Positions 1 to 7,200 of a stretch of 15,291 bases of DNA are shown here, piece by piece. The first letter of the stretch is position 1. Every line of letters begins with the position of its first letter. The notes under the pieces were generated by a model. It had not been told where the DNA came from. It did no database searches and was given only the letters and a program-made list of their open reading frames with translations. This DNA comes from Paracoccaceae bacterium (GTDB taxonomy: Bacteria; Pseudomonadota; Alphaproteobacteria; Rhodobacterales; Rhodobacteraceae): NCBI GenBank assembly GCA_003561595.1, contig PWWF01000292.1, positions 1-15,291 of the forward strand, read 5' to 3'. Both the position numbers and the translations under genes were made by a program.

Positions 1-131
1 AAAGCCGCCCCGCAGAACGGGTCCATCCCGAACATCTCCTGCACCGCGAGCGCCAGGCCATCGATGCCCTTGCGAAAGTCCACCGGCCGGGTCGCCACGA
101 AGACCTTCACCGGTCCGCCATGACCGAACAT
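1..131 (-). CDS. tnpB: IS66-family accessory protein TnpB, N-terminal fragment (truncated by window edge)
   Basis: About 43 codons are visible. The ATG at 131-129 overlaps the last base of the tnpA stop codon (TGATG), the usual translational coupling in IS66 elements. The visible protein contains VKVFVATRPVDFRKGIDGLA followed by a VQEMFGMDPFCG segment. This matches the IS66 Orf2/TnpB N-terminus (a VxxATxxxDxRKGxxxLA pattern followed by a DPF/CG motif). TnpB is a small protein needed for full IS66 transposition, but its biochemical role is not well defined. No frameshift is visible in this part. A GTG immediately upstream (134-132) is an alternative start. The rest of the gene is off the window, so it is unknown whether it is intact. 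Confidence 0.85.
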   Translation of the reverse strand, partial: MFGHGGPVKVFVATRPVDFRKGIDGLALAVQEMFGMDPFCGAA

Positions 132-556
132 CACGATGCTGCAGCCCGTGCCGCCCGGATCGCCCGCGTCAGTTGACTTTCATCGGCACCAGCGCCAGCC
201 CGGATCACGACATCGCCCACGACGATCTCGAGATCGGAGCGAGCCGATGCTTCGGCCGAACTGTCATCGACCACCAATTCCGCGAAGACCGGCAAGGTCG
301 CAATGCTCTCGGGCACCACCAGATTGCCTTTGCGTAACTGCTTGCGCCAATCGTAGACCTGCCAGCGGGTCGTGCCGTGCTTGCGCGCAACATCGGCCAC
401 CGTCACGCCGGGCATCATGCTTTCCGCCGCGATCCGCGCCCGCTCCGCCTTGGTGCGCCGCCGCCGCCCACTCGGCCCCTCGATCACTTCCAGCCGCGAA
501 ACTCCAACACCTTTCGAGCCGTCCAATTGGACGCCCATTTCGCCGTCTACTTCCAA
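131..556 (-). CDS. tnpA: IS66-family transposase accessory protein TnpA (HTH)
   Basis: A small basic protein of about 141 residues. It has an RRRRTKAERARIAAES segment followed by MMPGVTVADVARKHG and TTRWQVYDWRKQLRKG, the helix-turn-helix of the Tnp_1/IS66 OrfA family, which probably binds the element ends. The C-terminal half (SDLEIVVGDVVIRAGAG and then an AIRAARAAAS tail) is also typical of alphaproteobacterial IS66 TnpA. The reading frame can open at TTG 562, TTG 556 or ATG 538. I chose 556 because a GGAGG at 566-570 lies 8 nt from it but only 2 nt from the 562 TTG. The stop codon overlaps the tnpB start. The gene appears intact. It belongs to a mobile element and has no link to the metabolic genes to the right. 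Confidence 0.85.
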   Translation of the reverse strand: MEVDGEMGVQLDGSKGVGVSRLEVIEGPSGRRRRTKAERARIAAESMMPGVTVADVARKHGTTRWQVYDWRKQLRKGNLVVPESIATLPVFAELVVDDSSAEASARSDLEIVVGDVVIRAGAGADESQLTRAIRAARAAAS

Positions 557-639
557 ATCCAAAACCTCCGCTGCACATGTGCGCGGAAAATGCGGGCTTC
601 AGCTCAGAAATGGCAGGAGGGGATCGGCGTCGCGCTTAC

Positions 640-920
640 CTTGGGTTGAGTTCAGTGGCAACAACAGGGAGGCCACCGCCACCTGTCTGCGCGATGCCAT
701 AGAGATGGGTGCCATATCGGCCAGGAACATGCCGCCGATGCTATCAGGTATCTGACCCTCACCGAAGAGGCGCAAACCCGCGCACCCGAATCCGTCTGGC
801 GCAGAACCCGCAGATCGGCACAGAGGTCGCTTTTCACGCGTGCGGAGTCGTCGCTGCCTGTTCGGTGATCCCGCCAATTTGCGAAGACCGGGCGAGTCTG
901 CTGCAATCGGAGCGCTACCC
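640..920. other. Gene-free stretch between the IS66 end and the flavoprotein gene
   Basis: I see no credible protein in these 281 bases. Open frames exist on both strands but none has a ribosome site, a family signature or plausible composition. One plus-strand frame reads about 60 codons without a stop, from about 678 to 870 (including GQEHAADAIRYLTLTEEAQ), but it lacks a start codon and ends at TGA 868-870. It could be a decayed gene remnant truncated by the IS, which I cannot confirm. The stretch must also carry whatever promoter drives the flavoprotein gene, unless that comes from the IS. I found no strong -35/-10 pair. Confidence 0.4.
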
Positions 921-3407
921 ATGAAAACCCATGTCAAATCGCTTGTCGTCGGCGGCGGGGCTGTTGGCGCCTCGATCGCCTATCACTTGTCAAAGGCGGG
1001 CTGGGACACCATGCTGCTGGAACGCGACGAGCTGACATCGGGCTCGACCTGGCACGCGGCCGGATTGCTGCCGCTGTTCAACATGAGCTACGCGACCAGC
1101 CATATCCACGACTACAGCGTGAAATACTACAAGACGCTCGAAGCAGAGACCGGGCTGAATGCGGGATTTTATGTCGTGGGCAATCTGCGCATGGCACAGA
1201 CCAAGGCCCGCATGGATGAATACATGCTGTACGCCGCGACGGCAGAGTCGGTCGGTATCCCGTATGAGTGGATGACGCCTGCGCAGATCCGCGACCGCTG
1301 GCCGCTGGTGCGCACCGAAGATCTGCAGGGCGCGATCTTTCACCCGACCGACGGCTATATCAACCCCGCAGACGTGACCCAGGCCATGGCCAAGGGGGCA
1401 CGCCAGTTTGGTGCCGAAATCATGCGCAAGGTGCAGGTGGACGGCTACCGCTGGACCGGGTCGGAATGGATCGTGTCCTGCACGCGGATGGTCGAGAAAG
1501 GGGGCAACCTGATCCCCTCGGAAGAACGGTTCGAGATCACGGCAGAACATGTCGTCACCGCCACGGGCAACCATGCCCAGCGCACAGCCCGTCTGCTGGG
1601 GATCAAGATCCCCGCGATCCCGGTCGAGCATCAGTTCATTGTCACAGAACCCGACCCAGCGTTGCAGGCCTACCGCAAGGACAACCCCGAACACCCGGTC
1701 CTGCGCGATGCCGATGCGAAATGGTATGTGCGCGAGGAGCGCGGGGGCTGGATCCTGGGGCCTTATGAGCGCAATGCCCCTGCGCGGTTTCTCTATGACG
1801 TGCCGGAGACGTTCCGCGCCGATCTGTTCGCGCTGGACCTTGACCGGATCGAGGAGGAATACATGTCCATGATCCACCGGATTCCATCTTCGGAAACCGT
1901 GGGGCTGAAGGACGACTATAACGGCCCGATCTGCTACACGCCCGATGGCAACCCGCTGGTCGGTCCCGCGCCGGGGCTGCGCAACATGTGGCTGGCCGAG
2001 GGGTTCAGCTTTGGCATCACAGCCGCAGGCGGCACCGGGCATTACCTTGCGCAGATGATGACCGAGGGCGAGGCCGAGATCGACATGGCCAGCCTGGACC
2101 CGCGCCGCTATGGCGACTGGATGACAACCGAATACGCCGCGCGCAAGAATGAAGAGGCGTATGAGCATGTCTATATCCTGCACCACCCCGATGAGGAGCG
2201 CGAAGCCTGCCGCCCGCTGCGCACGGCGCCGTGCTATGACCGGGTGCGCGCGCAGGGTGCGCAATTTGGGCAGGTAAATGGCTGGGAACGACCGAATTAC
2301 TACGCGCCGCAAGGCTTTGACGATCATGCCGCGCGCAGTTTCCGGCGCGGGGGCTGGTGGTCCTACGCGGTCGAGGAAGCGCGCGCGGTCCGCGAAGGTG
2401 TCGGCATGCTCGACGCGACGGCCTTTGCGAAACATCGGGTGGCCGGGCCCGGCGCGACGGCGTTTCTGGACTGGTTCACTTGTAACCGTCTGCCCAAGGT
2501 CGGGCGCATCAACCTGACCTATGCGCTGACCAGCGCGGGCACGGTGCGCACGGAATATACGATCATCCGCCTGTCAGAGCATGAGTATTACCTGATCTCG
2601 TCGGGCGGCTGGGCCGCCTATGATGGTGATTTCCTGCGTCGGGCCGCGCAGGACCGCATGGACGAATTCGGCTGGATCGAGGTGCAGGACATCACCACCC
2701 AATGGGGGGTGTTCGCCATCGCGGGGCCGAAATCCCGCGATCTGCTGGGGCGGCTGGTCAAGGATGCCACGCCCGAGACGGTGCTGTCGAACAAGCGCTT
2801 TCCATGGCTGTCGATGCGCAATATCGAACTGGGCATGTGCCCGGTGCGGGCCGTGCGCGTCGCCTATACAGGCGAGCTGGGCTGGGAGCTGCATCACCCC
2901 ATCGAGATGCAGAATTACCTGTTCGACCAGATCATGGCCGTGGGCGAGGATGTGGGCCTGAAGCTGGTCGGCGCGCGCGCGCAGAACTGGCTGCGGCAAG
3001 AGAAAAGCTATCGCGCCTTTGGCAACGAGTTGGGCCGCGACGCCACGCCGCTGGAGGCGGACCTGCCGCGCTTTGTCGATATGTCCAAGGAGTTCCATGG
3101 CAAGGCGGCGATGGAAGCGACGGGCATCCGCGCCAAATGCTGCACCTTGCTGATCGATGGTCCGCAAGACGCTGATCCCTGGGGGCGCGAGGCGCTGTAT
3201 CTGGGCAGCGAGAAAATCGGGCGGCTGACATCGGGCGGGTATTCGGTGGCCTTCGGCAAATCCATCGGCATGGGCTATGTGCGCCCCGACCTGGCGGTGG
3301 AAGGCACCCGGCTGCAGCTGCGCATGCTGAATGAGCTGTGGGATGCCACTGTGACCTGTGACAGCCCCTATGACCCGGAAAACGCGACCATCCGCAAGGA
3401 CGGATAG
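921..3407 (+). CDS. FAD-dependent oxidoreductase fused to GcvT domain (dimethylglycine/sarcosine dehydrogenase family)
   Basis: This 828-residue cytoplasmic flavoprotein belongs to the family that oxidatively demethylates N-methylated glycines and passes the one-carbon unit to tetrahydrofolate. Residues about 7-375 are a DAO-type FAD domain with the dinucleotide loop GGGAVG (11-16), the ribose-binding Glu34 and the motif SGSTWHAAG. His45 in that motif corresponds to the covalent flavin attachment site of mammalian dimethylglycine and sarcosine dehydrogenases. A linker (about 380-435) leads to a GcvT/aminomethyltransferase-like folate domain (about 440-710, with LRQEKSYRAFGNEL near 690) and a C-terminal GcvT barrel (about 725-820). 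The start at 921 is set by GGAG at 909-912, 8 nt upstream; the longer frame from 840 lacks such a site. Length fits the family. Exact substrate (dimethylglycine, sarcosine or another methylamine) cannot be read from sequence. It converges on a TRAP permease and is not in an operon with it. Confidence 0.85.
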   Translation: MKTHVKSLVVGGGAVGASIAYHLSKAGWDTMLLERDELTSGSTWHAAGLLPLFNMSYATSHIHDYSVKYYKTLEAETGLNAGFYVVGNLRMAQTKARMDEYMLYAATAESVGIPYEWMTPAQIRDRWPLVRTEDLQGAIFHPTDGYINPADVTQAMAKGARQFGAEIMRKVQVDGYRWTGSEWIVSCTRMVEKGGNLIPSEERFEITAEHVVTATGNHAQRTARLLGIKIPAIPVEHQFIVTEPDPALQAYRKDNPEHPVLRDADAKWYVREERGGWILGPYERNAPARFLYDVPETFRADLFALDLDRIEEEYMSMIHRIPSSETVGLKDDYNGPICYTPDGNPLVGPAPGLRNMWLAEGFSFGITAAGGTGHYLAQMMTEGEAEIDMASLDPRRYGDWMTTEYAARKNEEAYEHVYILHHPDEEREACRPLRTAPCYDRVRAQGAQFGQVNGWERPNYYAPQGFDDHAARSFRRGGWWSYAVEEARAVREGVGMLDATAFAKHRVAGPGATAFLDWFTCNRLPKVGRINLTYALTSAGTVRTEYTIIRLSEHEYYLISSGGWAAYDGDFLRRAAQDRMDEFGWIEVQDITTQWGVFAIAGPKSRDLLGRLVKDATPETVLSNKRFPWLSMRNIELGMCPVRAVRVAYTGELGWELHHPIEMQNYLFDQIMAVGEDVGLKLVGARAQNWLRQEKSYRAFGNELGRDATPLEADLPRFVDMSKEFHGKAAMEATGIRAKCCTLLIDGPQDADPWGREALYLGSEKIGRLTSGGYSVAFGKSIGMGYVRPDLAVEGTRLQLRMLNELWDATVTCDSPYDPENATIRKDG

Positions 3408-3420
3408 CGCAGTGGTCTGA

Positions 3421-3449
3421 CCGGGCGCCCGACTGCGTCGGGCGCCCGG
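3421..3449. terminator. Strong hairpin between two convergent genes, probable bidirectional terminator
   Basis: A perfect 12-bp GC-rich inverted repeat, CCGGGCGCCCGA / TCGGGCGCCCGG, encloses the 5-nt loop CTGCG. It starts 13 nt after the flavoprotein stop and ends 9 nt before the permease stop codon on the other strand. Neither side has a T-run, so it is not a textbook intrinsic terminator. Its position between convergent genes suggests transcript-end formation or 3'-end protection for both. Confidence 0.6.
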
Positions 3450-3458
3450 CATTCCGCA

Positions 3459-5873
3459 TCAGCTTTGCATGACCTTGGACGCAGCGCGCGCGACATTGCG
3501 GCGCTGCAACAGGAACACCAGCGCCGCAACCGCCAGCCCGATCCCGTCCGACACCCAGCCGCCGGTGATCATGGCCAGCGCACCCGCGCCGACAAAGATG
3601 CGCACGGCCCAGTTCAGCGCCCCGAACAACCAGCCCTGCACCGCCGAGGCCAGCAGATAGATGCCCAGAAGCGCGGTCAGGAACACATGGATGATATTGC
3701 CTGCCGAACCCTGCATCAGCAGCCCGTCATTGTAGAAGAAGATGAAGGGCACGATGAAGGCCGCGAGCCCGATCTTGAAGGCCTCGACCGAGGTGCGCAT
3801 GGGATCGGATTGCGCAATCGCCGCCCCGGCATAGGCCGCAAGCGCAACAGGCGGGGTGATGGCTGACATGACCGCATAATAGAAGATGAAGAAATGCGCC
3901 GTCAGCGGTTCGATCCCCATGCGGATCAGGCCCGGCGCGATGACGCTGGCCGCCACGGCATAGGCCGCCGTGGTGGGCATGCCCATGCCCAGAATGATCG
4001 CCACACACATCGCGAAGAACAGCGCCAGAAGCTGGCTTTGTCCCGCAATCGCCATCAGCACGCCCGACAGTCGCGTGCCGATCCCGGTGATCGCGATGAT
4101 CCCCACGATCACACCCGCCGCCGCACAGACGGCGACCAGCTGCAGCGACATCTTGGCCGCGATTTCCAGCGCATAGGGGATCATGCGGAAATGCTCGACC
4201 GCCTTGGCGATCCCGGCGGCGCGCGGCGTATCCAGCCGCAGGGTCATCAGGATGCCGGCAATCGCGATGATGCTGATGACGATGGACATGCCGAACTGAA
4301 ACACCCGCCCGTCACCCCAGCCATTGACCAGCACCTGCGCGGCAACGACCAGCGGCATCACCGCCAGCACACACAGCATCAGCCCGACCAGATGGTTCCA
4401 TATCCCGTCCTCGCGCCCTTCAACCAGCACGCGGATATAGCTGACCGCAAAGGCTGCGATCATGGCATAGGTGCCCGCCCGAATGACCGAGTAGCCCAGA
4501 TACAGCGCGCCGATCAGCATGACGATGGGGATGAACAGATAGGCCTGTTTCGCCATTTCGCGGAACTTGGGCAGTTGCGAGCGTGGCAGCCCCTTCATCC
4601 CGTTGCGCAGCGCTTCCTTGTCCACCATGAAATAGACCGATGCGAAATACAGGATCGCCGGGATGATCGCGGCAATCACGATCTCGCGGTACTGGATGCC
4701 CGTGATCTCTGCCATGATGAACGCGCCCGCGCCCATGATGGGGGGCAGGATCTGCCCACCCGAGGATGCCGCCGCCTCGACCGAGGCGGAGGTCTGGGGC
4801 CGGTAGCCCACCTTTTTCATCAGCGGGATGGTCAGCGACCCGGTGGAAACCACGTTGCCCGCCGAGGGGCCGTTGATCATCCCCATCAGGCCGGACCCGA
4901 AAATCGCGACCTTGGCCGGCCCGCCCCGCGCGCCGCCTGCCGCAGCAAAGGCGAAATTGATGAAATACTCGCCCACGCGGCTGGCCTGCAGGAACGCGGC
5001 AAAGGTGATGAACAGGATGATATAGGTCGAAGATACCGCCGTGGTCGGCCCCAGCACGCCGACATCGGTGTAGATGCGCGCGAAAAAGCGTTCGGGCGAA
5101 TAGCCGCGATGGCTCAGAAAACCGGGCAGCCAGGGGCCCAGAAAGCCATAGGCGATGAACACGCCCACAATCACCACCAGCGCCAGCCCGGCCAGACGGC
5201 GGGTCAGTTCCAGGATCAGGATGATCCCGGCAATGGCGGCATACATGTCGTTCACATGCGGAAACACGCCCGCGCGATTGCGCAGGAAACCGGCATGCGC
5301 GATGATGTAGATGCCCACGGTCAGGGCCGCGACGGCGAGGATGATATCCGCAAGCGCAATCCGCCCGCGATGACGGTCGGGGAACAGCCAGCTTGCCAGC
5401 AGCGCCAGCATGGTCCCGCCGGTCAGCGCCCACCCAAAGGTATATTTCATCGCATCAGGATCGGCGCCCTGCGCGATCAGGTTGTCGGTCAGCACCGCCC
5501 AGGAGATCTGCACCAATGCCGTGCCCACCCCCAATGCGGCCAGAATGACCAATGTCCATTCGGGGATCGAGCGCTTGCTGCCGCTTTTGTCATCATCGGG
5601 AAAAACCACGGCTGAAAACAGCAGGAACCCCAGGATCAGCCCGCCAGTCACATGGCTGAGCCGGTAAACCCAGGTTTCCAGCGGATAGAGGTTCATCGCG
5701 ATGATGTGGAAGGCCGTATAGGCGATGCAGGCCAGGGCGACGATAACCCCCAGCACGCCCGGTGGCACGCGCTGGTTCGACATGACGATCTCTCGATCCA
5801 CCCCTTCAGCGATCTTCTCGGGCTCCTTATTGGCAAGGTCAGGCCCTGTCGGGTCGGTCTGGGGTGTCGCCAT
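3459..5873 (-). CDS. TRAP transporter fused permease subunit (4TM + 12TM, TAXI type)
   Basis: An 804-residue inner-membrane protein that combines the small DctQ-like and large DctM-like TRAP subunits, as is usual for TAXI-type systems. About 65 hydrophilic residues precede a long series of hydrophobic helices (GVIVALACIAYTAFHIIAM onward). Family-type segments include GPSAGNVVSTGSLTIPLMKK, AAASSGGQILPPIMGAGAFI and GMGMPTTAAYAVAASVIAPG, with AITPPVALAAYAGAAIA further on, all characteristic of the DctM ion-coupled transport core. TRAP systems are secondary transporters driven by a sodium or proton gradient and fed by a periplasmic binding protein. The start at 5873 is chosen because AGGAGG lies 5 nt upstream; the frame could extend to 5951 but without a ribosome site. 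It follows the binding-protein gene after 91 nt. The substrate is unknown. Confidence 0.93.
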   Translation of the reverse strand: MATPQTDPTGPDLANKEPEKIAEGVDREIVMSNQRVPPGVLGVIVALACIAYTAFHIIAMNLYPLETWVYRLSHVTGGLILGFLLFSAVVFPDDDKSGSKRSIPEWTLVILAALGVGTALVQISWAVLTDNLIAQGADPDAMKYTFGWALTGGTMLALLASWLFPDRHRGRIALADIILAVAALTVGIYIIAHAGFLRNRAGVFPHVNDMYAAIAGIILILELTRRLAGLALVVIVGVFIAYGFLGPWLPGFLSHRGYSPERFFARIYTDVGVLGPTTAVSSTYIILFITFAAFLQASRVGEYFINFAFAAAGGARGGPAKVAIFGSGLMGMINGPSAGNVVSTGSLTIPLMKKVGYRPQTSASVEAAASSGGQILPPIMGAGAFIMAEITGIQYREIVIAAIIPAILYFASVYFMVDKEALRNGMKGLPRSQLPKFREMAKQAYLFIPIVMLIGALYLGYSVIRAGTYAMIAAFAVSYIRVLVEGREDGIWNHLVGLMLCVLAVMPLVVAAQVLVNGWGDGRVFQFGMSIVISIIAIAGILMTLRLDTPRAAGIAKAVEHFRMIPYALEIAAKMSLQLVAVCAAAGVIVGIIAITGIGTRLSGVLMAIAGQSQLLALFFAMCVAIILGMGMPTTAAYAVAASVIAPGLIRMGIEPLTAHFFIFYYAVMSAITPPVALAAYAGAAIAQSDPMRTSVEAFKIGLAAFIVPFIFFYNDGLLMQGSAGNIIHVFLTALLGIYLLASAVQGWLFGALNWAVRIFVGAGALAMITGGWVSDGIGLAVAALVFLLQRRNVARAASKVMQS

Positions 5874-5917
5874 GGCGGCCTCCTGTTCTGGGCTGAGCGT
5901 CGTCTGGCCTGCGTTTA

Positions 5918-5944
5918 CAAAGGGCCGCGCGTGGCGGCCCCTTG
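5918..5944 (-). promoter_or_regulatory. Intercistronic hairpin between TRAP binding protein and permease genes
   Basis: On the minus strand an 11-bp stem (CAAGGGGCCGC paired with GCGGCCCTTTG, one G-U pair) encloses the 5-nt loop CACGC. It lies 20 nt after the binding-protein stop codon and 44 nt before the permease ribosome-site region. Such structures between a binding-protein gene and its permease gene often cause partial termination or stabilise the upstream mRNA, giving excess binding protein. That role is inferred here. The right arm ends in TTTG, too short for a full terminator. Confidence 0.5.
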
Positions 5945-5964
5945 ATGTCATGTGTGGTCAGGTC

Positions 5965-6939
5965 TCAGCCCCGCAGATCCTCGGGAATCTCGAACCCATT
6001 CTCCTCGAACCAGCGCACGGCGCCGGGGTGGAATGGAAGGAAGGCATTATTCTCGAAATTCTCGGGCAGGGTGGCCTCGGCTGCCGCGTGAATCTGCATC
6101 ATCCGGTCATTGTTTTCCATGACCAGCTTGGTGATTTCATAGGCCAGGCTCTCGGGCATGTCGGAATGCGCAATCGCGAAGTTCCACATGGCGACCGATT
6201 GCTGATCCTCGTCCTGCACGGTGTAGGATCCGCCCGGGATGGTGAAGGGCGACACTTCGGGGAACGCTTCCAGAATGGCCTCGTGCTCTTCATCCGAGAA
6301 GGTGAAGGTGCGCACATCCGCTTCTGCCGCAAGCTGCGAGAAGGCCGCAATCGGCACGCCCGCTGCAAAGACAAAGGCGTCGATCAGACCGTCCTGCAAC
6401 TGACCTGCCGCATCAGCCGCGCCTGCGAAGGACACATTGGCTTCGACATCCAGCGCTTCAAGAATGCGCGGCCAGTAGGTGCCCGGCGTGCCGCCAGCGG
6501 GGCCAACGCTGACACGCTTGCCCGCCAGATCGCCCACCGACGAAATGTTCTGGCTGCTCAGCGCGATGCCCTGAAACGGGGTTTCATACATCGGGAACAG
6601 GGCGCGGACATCCGTGTGCTCCAGCCCCGGGGCCAGTTCGCTTTCGCCATTCCAGGCTTCGAACATCGGACCCATGGTCACAAGGCCGATATCGTGCTCC
6701 TGCATCTGCGTCAGCGTGACGTTCTGCACCGGGCCGCCCGTCACCTCGCCGCTGGCGCTGATCCCGAGTTCTTCGGAAATGAAGGACGCCAGGCCATTGC
6801 CATAGACGAAATAGACGCCACCCTGGCTGGCGGTGCCGACGGTCAGGTCGCCGGGCCAGTCCGAGCGGTCATCGGCCATGGCGGTCGACGCCGCCATCAC
6901 TGCCGCTGCGGCCAGCGCCGTGAATTTTGTGTTACGCAT
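5965..6939 (-). CDS. TAXI-family TRAP transporter solute-binding protein
   Basis: A 324-residue secreted periplasmic protein. Residues 1-22 form a Sec signal peptide (MRNTKF, then an Ala-rich core, then STAMA before DD). The mature part opens with LTVGTASQGGVYFVYGNGLA, the TAXI-family N-terminal signature. It continues with SVGDLAGKRVSVGPAGGTPG and a LQDGLIDAFVFAAGVPIAAF segment, also typical of the family. It would capture the ligand and deliver it to the fused permease encoded downstream in the same operon. Characterised TAXI proteins bind glutamate or related carboxylates, but the ligand cannot be assigned from sequence. The start at 6939 is fixed by GGAGGAGG 6 nt upstream and by the signal peptide; the 25 extra codons up to 7014 are rejected. 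Length fits the family. Confidence 0.92.
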   Translation of the reverse strand: MRNTKFTALAAAAVMAASTAMADDRSDWPGDLTVGTASQGGVYFVYGNGLASFISEELGISASGEVTGGPVQNVTLTQMQEHDIGLVTMGPMFEAWNGESELAPGLEHTDVRALFPMYETPFQGIALSSQNISSVGDLAGKRVSVGPAGGTPGTYWPRILEALDVEANVSFAGAADAAGQLQDGLIDAFVFAAGVPIAAFSQLAAEADVRTFTFSDEEHEAILEAFPEVSPFTIPGGSYTVQDEDQQSVAMWNFAIAHSDMPESLAYEITKLVMENNDRMMQIHAAAEATLPENFENNAFLPFHPGAVRWFEENGFEIPEDLRG

Positions 6940-6975
6940 TTGGAACCTCCTCCGTTTTTTCTCGCGTATATGCCT

Positions 6976-7004
6976 GCGCTGTCCGTCATTCAAACGGACC
7001 GCGC
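6976..7004. promoter_or_regulatory. Interrupted palindrome upstream of the TAXI-TRAP operon, possible operator
   Basis: GTCCGT (6981-6986) and ACGGAC (6994-6999) flank a 7-nt centre. After one mismatch on each side the symmetry continues with GCGC (6976-6979) and GCGC (7001-7004). The element is centred about 50 nt upstream of the binding-protein start. It could be a regulator site or a 5'-UTR hairpin. No regulator gene is adjacent, and no convincing -35/-10 pair was found nearby. Confidence 0.35.
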
Positions 7005-7200
7005 AACATGGCACAAAGACAAGCCGTTTCGCGTGCGAAATGCAAGCCCGTGCGCCGCATCCAAAGGGCTGTTAGCGGTACACCCGCTATTTTTCAAAGA
7101 CCATACAGGCCCATAACCCCCCGAGTCGAGTGAGACATGCAAGTATGACCGCCAGAAAGCGGGGAGTGGCATTCGATGTCTGGCGCGGGTGGGGCGGGTA

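Larger units (their letters stand above)
1..639 (-). mobile_element. IS66-family insertion sequence, upstream end only (runs off the left edge)
   Basis: The element reads on the minus strand. It shows the IS66 arrangement of tnpA followed by a coupled tnpB; tnpC would lie beyond position 1. On the minus strand the outer boundary appears at 639, where the sequence begins GTAAGCGCGACGCC. IS66 elements typically start with GTAAGCG. About 77 bases of non-coding end sequence separate this terminus from tnpA. IS66 insertions normally create 8-bp target duplications, so positions 640-647 (CTTGGGTT) are the candidate flank copy. The partner copy and the other inverted repeat are outside the window, so completeness and activity cannot be judged. 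Family assignment is secure; the exact end is an inference from the motif. Confidence 0.85.

Noticed and set aside
990..2435. 481-codon open frame on the minus strand
   Set aside because: It lies opposite the flavoprotein gene in high-GC DNA, lacks a ribosome site and any domain, and has the Arg/His-rich composition of an antisense shadow.
3894..5615. 573-codon open frame on the plus strand
   Set aside because: It is antisense to the TRAP permease. It is extremely rich in His, Asp, Arg and Gln, with no hydrophobic core, as expected from the complement of membrane-protein codons.
5725..7116. 463-codon open frame on the plus strand
   Set aside because: It spans the complements of two clear minus-strand genes plus their intergenic region and has no recognisable domain.
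7150..7185. Inverted repeat CGCCAGA (7150-7156) / TCTGGCG (7179-7185) after ychF, considered as a terminator
   Set aside because: A 7-bp stem with a 22-nt loop and no T-run is too weak to call.
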